64,000 bases of DNA from Anabaena lutea FACHB-196 (GTDB taxonomy: Bacteria; Cyanobacteriota; Cyanobacteriia; Cyanobacteriales; Nostocaceae): the NCBI RefSeq assembly GCF_014698305.1, contig NZ_JACJST010000001.1, positions 124,001-188,000 of the forward strand. The letters are read 5' to 3'. Of this stretch, positions 61,005 through 64,000 are shown piece by piece (position 1 is the first letter of the stretch; every line of letters starts with the position of its first letter). Below the pieces are notes generated by a model that searched no databases, was not told the DNA's origin, and saw only the letters and a program-made list of their open reading frames with translations. The translations under genes were made by a program, and so were the position numbers.

Positions 61005-64000
61005 ATGAAAATTTTAATTGTGGAAGATGATGAGTTAAATGCTTATGCACTCACAGCCGTTCTCACAGACCAAAATTATGCAGTTGAAGTAGCGACAGAT
61101 GGTGATGCGGCTTGGGATTTAATCACAACTTACGATTATGATTTAATTCTTTTAGATGTAATGCTGCCCAAGCTAGATGGTATTAGTCTGTGTCGGAAAA
61201 TTAGGTCTAGTGGTCGGACAGTACCAATTTTATTATTAACCGGATGCGATCGCTCTCACGAAAAAGCCATCGGTTTAGATGCAGGTGCAGATGACTATGT
61301 AGTGAAACCATTTGACCAAGAAGAATTAGTAGCCCGTGTACGGGCATTATTGCGCCGAGGTAGTATAACCTCACAGCCCGTACTAGAGTGGGGCAATTTA
61401 AAACTAGATCCGAGTAGCTGTGAAGTCACCTATGGCCAAAACTTACTCTCACTCACTCCTAAAGAATATGCTCTATTAGAATTATTTTTGCGAAATCATC
61501 GCCGGGTGTTTAGCTGTGGCATGATTTTGGAGCATCTTTGGTCCTATGAAGACACACCAGGAGAAGAAGCCGTTCGCACCCATATCAAAGGACTGCGAAT
61601 GAAACTAAGAAGCGTAGGCGCTAACAGTGATTTAATAGAAACAGTATATGGAATTGGCTATCGCCTGAAAGCACTTGAAGAAGAAGGGGTGCAGAAACCA
61701 GGAGAGGAAGATGCTAATTTCAAATCCCAGCGAACTTTTACAGCCATTGCAGATATTTGGCAGCGTTTTCGGGGGCGGGTTGATGAACAGGTGAGCATCA
61801 TAGAACAAGCAGCACAGCCCGGTTTAAAGCCAGAATTACGTTCAAGCGCTGCCCAAGAAGCACACACCTTAGCAGGTTCTTTAGGAACTTTTGGTCTACC
61901 CTTCGGTTCAGAGTTAGCCAGAAAAATTGAGAAGTTACTGAAATCTGCTAAAAACTTAAATGCAACTGATACGACCAACCTACAAAATTTGGTCAAGCTA
62001 CTGCGTCAAGAAATCCAAAGTAAAGATCAGCAAAACCTATCACCACCAACAGCGAAGAGTAATAAAAAGTCCGTAGTTGTGCAGGAAGAATTAGCCCCAG
62101 AAGCAGCTAAAGCAAATATCGTGGTTGTAGACGACGACCCGCAAATTCTAGCATTATTACAAACCTTACTCACTCCCTGGGGTCTTAGAGTTATTCCTCT
62201 GAGTGACCCCCGTCAGTGCTGGGAAACTCTAGAAACTGAAAAGCCAGATATGTTGATTCTAGATGTGGAAATGCCCTATACAAACGGGATTGAACTTTGC
62301 CAAAGAGTACGCAGTCATCCCCAATGGAGTGAGTTACCTATCCTCTTTCTCACCGTTCATAACGATGCAGAAATGGTGAATCAGGTGTTTAGCGCGGGTG
62401 CTGATGACTTTGTCAGCAAACCCATCATTGGACCAGAACTGGTAACTAGAATTATCAACCGCTTAGAACGGGTAAAACTCCTGCGGCGCATGGCGCAAAC
62501 CCACCACACTGCTCTACAGCAGAGTCAGGAAAACTACGAACAGTTAGTAGAACTTTGTCCAGAAGCGATTTTTATTGAAAGTGAAGATAATTTAGTCTTT
62601 TTCAACAGTGCCGCCCTGAAGCTATTTGGTGCAACAAAATCGACGGAATTATTAGGCAAATCATTACTTGACTTTGTACATCCAAATTCCCAAGTTGAGA
62701 TTGGTGAATACATCAAACATCTGAGAACAATTAAAAAATCAATTCCCTTACAGGAAAAACAGTTTTTACGGTTTGATGGCAAAGTGATTGATTTAGAACT
62801 TGTTGCAGCTACTGTTAGTTATCAGGGCAAATCGGCATTACAATTTTTAGCTCGTGACATTACTCAACGCAAGCAGGCAGATTTAGCTCTCCACAAAGCT
62901 AATAACGAACTGGAATTAAGAGTAGCAGAGCGCACAGCGGAGTTAATGGCTGTCAATCACTATTTACGGACGGAACTAGATGAGCGACTACGCACACAGG
63001 AAGCTCTGCGGATTTCCCAAACTCGCTTTGAAGGAATTTTGGGTATTGCTGATGATGCGATTATTTCTATTGATGGCAATCAGGAAATTACTTTATTTAA
63101 CCAAGGTGCAGAAAAGATTTTTGGTTATTTGTCTCCAGAAGTTTTAGGCAAAAAGCTGGATTTACTATTACCAATGCGCTTTGCTGAAAAACATCGTCAT
63201 CATGTGGTGGACTTTGGTAAATCTCCCAATCCTGCCCGCAGAATGGGCGAAAGGCGCGAACTATTTGGTCGCCGCAAAGATGGGACTGAGTTTCCGGCGG
63301 AGGCTTCTATCTCTAAACTAGATGTCGATGAAAAATGTGTATATACAGTAATTTTGCGTGATATAACTGAGCGCAAGCAAGTGGAACGAATGAAAGATGA
63401 GTTTGTGTCTGTGGTGAGTCATGAACTTCGTACTCCTCTGACTTCGATTCACGGTTCTTTAGGAATGTTAACCAGTGGTTTGCTACCAACAGACTCAGAG
63501 CAAGGTAAACGCTTGTTACAAATTGCTACTGATAGTACTGAGCGATTGGTGAGGCTAATTAACGATATCCTCGACATTGAGCGAATTGAGTCGGGTAAAG
63601 TGAAGATGGAGCAAGAAACCTGCAATCTGGAAGAGTTAATTGCTTCAGCGGTGAATGTTATGCAGCCTCTAGCGGCTAAAGCTGAGGTGAGTTTATCCAT
63701 TTCCAGCTTATCTGTTCAAGTCTGGGCTGATTCAGATCGCATTGTCCAAACTTTGACGAATTTGTTGAGTAATGCGATTAAATTTTCTCCTGCTGGTGCT
63801 ACGGTTTGGTTAATAGCTCAACAACAGGAAGATCAAGTGCTGTTGACAATTAAGGATCAGGGAAGGGGAATACCCAGCGACAAACTCGACAGCATTTTTG
63901 AGCGCTTTCAACAGGTTGATTCTTCGGATTCACGCAACCATGAGGGGACTGGTTTAGGTTTGGCAATTTGCAAAAGTATTGTCCAGCAACATGGTGGCAG
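61005..64000 (+). CDS. Multi-domain regulator: REC-wHTH-Hpt-REC-PAS-PAS-histidine kinase (runs off right edge)
   Basis: 998 codons are open from the ATG at 61005 to the window end without a stop. Order: receiver (Asp51 in LILLDVMLPKLDG), OmpR-type winged helix (~125-222; LTPKEYALLELFLRNH), Hpt domain (~240-340; His287 in AAQEAHTLAGSLG), second receiver (Asp420 in LILDVEMPYTNG), two PAS domains (~505-620 and ~680-795), HisKA with His806 (SVVSHELRTPLTSI), then HATPase (GTGLGLAICKSIVQQHGG). One chain thus carries sensor, kinase, phosphorelay and DNA-binding output. The protein is cytosolic. The C-terminus lies outside the window. Confidence 0.93.
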   Translation, partial: MKILIVEDDELNAYALTAVLTDQNYAVEVATDGDAAWDLITTYDYDLILLDVMLPKLDGISLCRKIRSSGRTVPILLLTGCDRSHEKAIGLDAGADDYVVKPFDQEELVARVRALLRRGSITSQPVLEWGNLKLDPSSCEVTYGQNLLSLTPKEYALLELFLRNHRRVFSCGMILEHLWSYEDTPGEEAVRTHIKGLRMKLRSVGANSDLIETVYGIGYRLKALEEEGVQKPGEEDANFKSQRTFTAIADIWQRFRGRVDEQVSIIEQAAQPGLKPELRSSAAQEAHTLAGSLGTFGLPFGSELARKIEKLLKSAKNLNATDTTNLQNLVKLLRQEIQSKDQQNLSPPTAKSNKKSVVVQEELAPEAAKANIVVVDDDPQILALLQTLLTPWGLRVIPLSDPRQCWETLETEKPDMLILDVEMPYTNGIELCQRVRSHPQWSELPILFLTVHNDAEMVNQVFSAGADDFVSKPIIGPELVTRIINRLERVKLLRRMAQTHHTALQQSQENYEQLVELCPEAIFIESEDNLVFFNSAALKLFGATKSTELLGKSLLDFVHPNSQVEIGEYIKHLRTIKKSIPLQEKQFLRFDGKVIDLELVAATVSYQGKSALQFLARDITQRKQADLALHKANNELELRVAERTAELMAVNHYLRTELDERLRTQEALRISQTRFEGILGIADDAIISIDGNQEITLFNQGAEKIFGYLSPEVLGKKLDLLLPMRFAEKHRHHVVDFGKSPNPARRMGERRELFGRRKDGTEFPAEASISKLDVDEKCVYTVILRDITERKQVERMKDEFVSVVSHELRTPLTSIHGSLGMLTSGLLPTDSEQGKRLLQIATDSTERLVRLINDILDIERIESGKVKMEQETCNLEELIASAVNVMQPLAAKAEVSLSISSLSVQVWADSDRIVQTLTNLLSNAIKFSPAGATVWLIAQQQEDQVLLTIKDQGRGIPSDKLDSIFERFQQVDSSDSRNHEGTGLGLAICKSIVQQHGG

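Noticed and set aside
1-64000. tRNA, rRNA, tmRNA or Yfr-type small RNA genes
   Set aside because: I looked for cloverleaf signatures and known conserved motifs by eye and found none; a covariance search would be decisive.

Overview
The window is chromosomal DNA of a filamentous, probably heterocyst-forming cyanobacterium (Nostocales; Nostoc/Anabaena type). The reasons are the many HIP1 octamers (GCGATCGC), cyanobacterial signature genes (Ycf34, the NblS partner SipA, a Mg-chelatase H subunit, a TxlA/HCF164-like thioredoxin), many heptameric short tandem repeats (STRRs) and small dispersed repeats, and moderately AT-rich DNA. No rRNA, tRNA or CRISPR array was recognised.

Region 1 (1-10.9 kb). 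After the 3' end of a DUF4912-like gene comes a probable integrative element of about 10.4 kb (344-10822). It is bounded by a 48-bp perfect direct repeat overlapping a terminator hairpin. Its two tyrosine recombinase genes lie one at each end and point inward. Between them are a VapE-type P-loop primase/helicase-like gene, a 47-aa ribbon-helix-helix protein, an XRE repressor with palindromic operators, several orphan proteins, and an 11-copy array of GACTATC motifs that looks like a set of iterons.

Region 2 (10.9-23.1 kb). A manganese catalase and stress/storage genes come first. The storage cluster includes phaB, phaA, a small phasin-like gene and a class III PHA synthase that appears to be a PhaE-PhaC fusion. 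Next come a phosphodiester glycosidase-type lipoprotein, a DUF29 protein, PPK2, a peroxiredoxin, SipA and another short-chain dehydrogenase.

Region 3 (23.1-32.7 kb). This is a complete-looking phosphonate uptake and C-P lyase cluster, phnCDE-GHI-M-JKL, all on the + strand. Its spacers and even its coding sequences are invaded by MITEs and STRRs. phnC/D/E import phosphonates. phnG/H/I/J with K and L form the C-P lyase machinery, and phnM makes its diphosphorylated substrate. phnN, phnO, phnP and phnF are not in the window.

Region 4 (32.7-49.6 kb). Housekeeping and small genes: murG, tenA, an AlkA-like glycosylase, an EVE protein, txlA, a NIL-ferredoxin, a CHAD protein, three small exported proteins, a cell-wall amidase and a 1245-aa BchH-type magnesium chelatase subunit carrying two in-frame repeat insertions.

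Region 5 (49.6-52.1 kb). An AT-rich island holds two toxin genes (PIN and Doc/Fic). Each is preceded by an unusually long helical protein in the antitoxin position.

Region 6 (52.2-64 kb). A cytochrome b561-type protein, a small Sm-like candidate, a hybrid histidine kinase, CCA-adding enzyme, Ycf34, TsaB, a universal stress protein, and a very large REC-wHTH-Hpt-REC-PAS-PAS-kinase protein that runs off the right edge.
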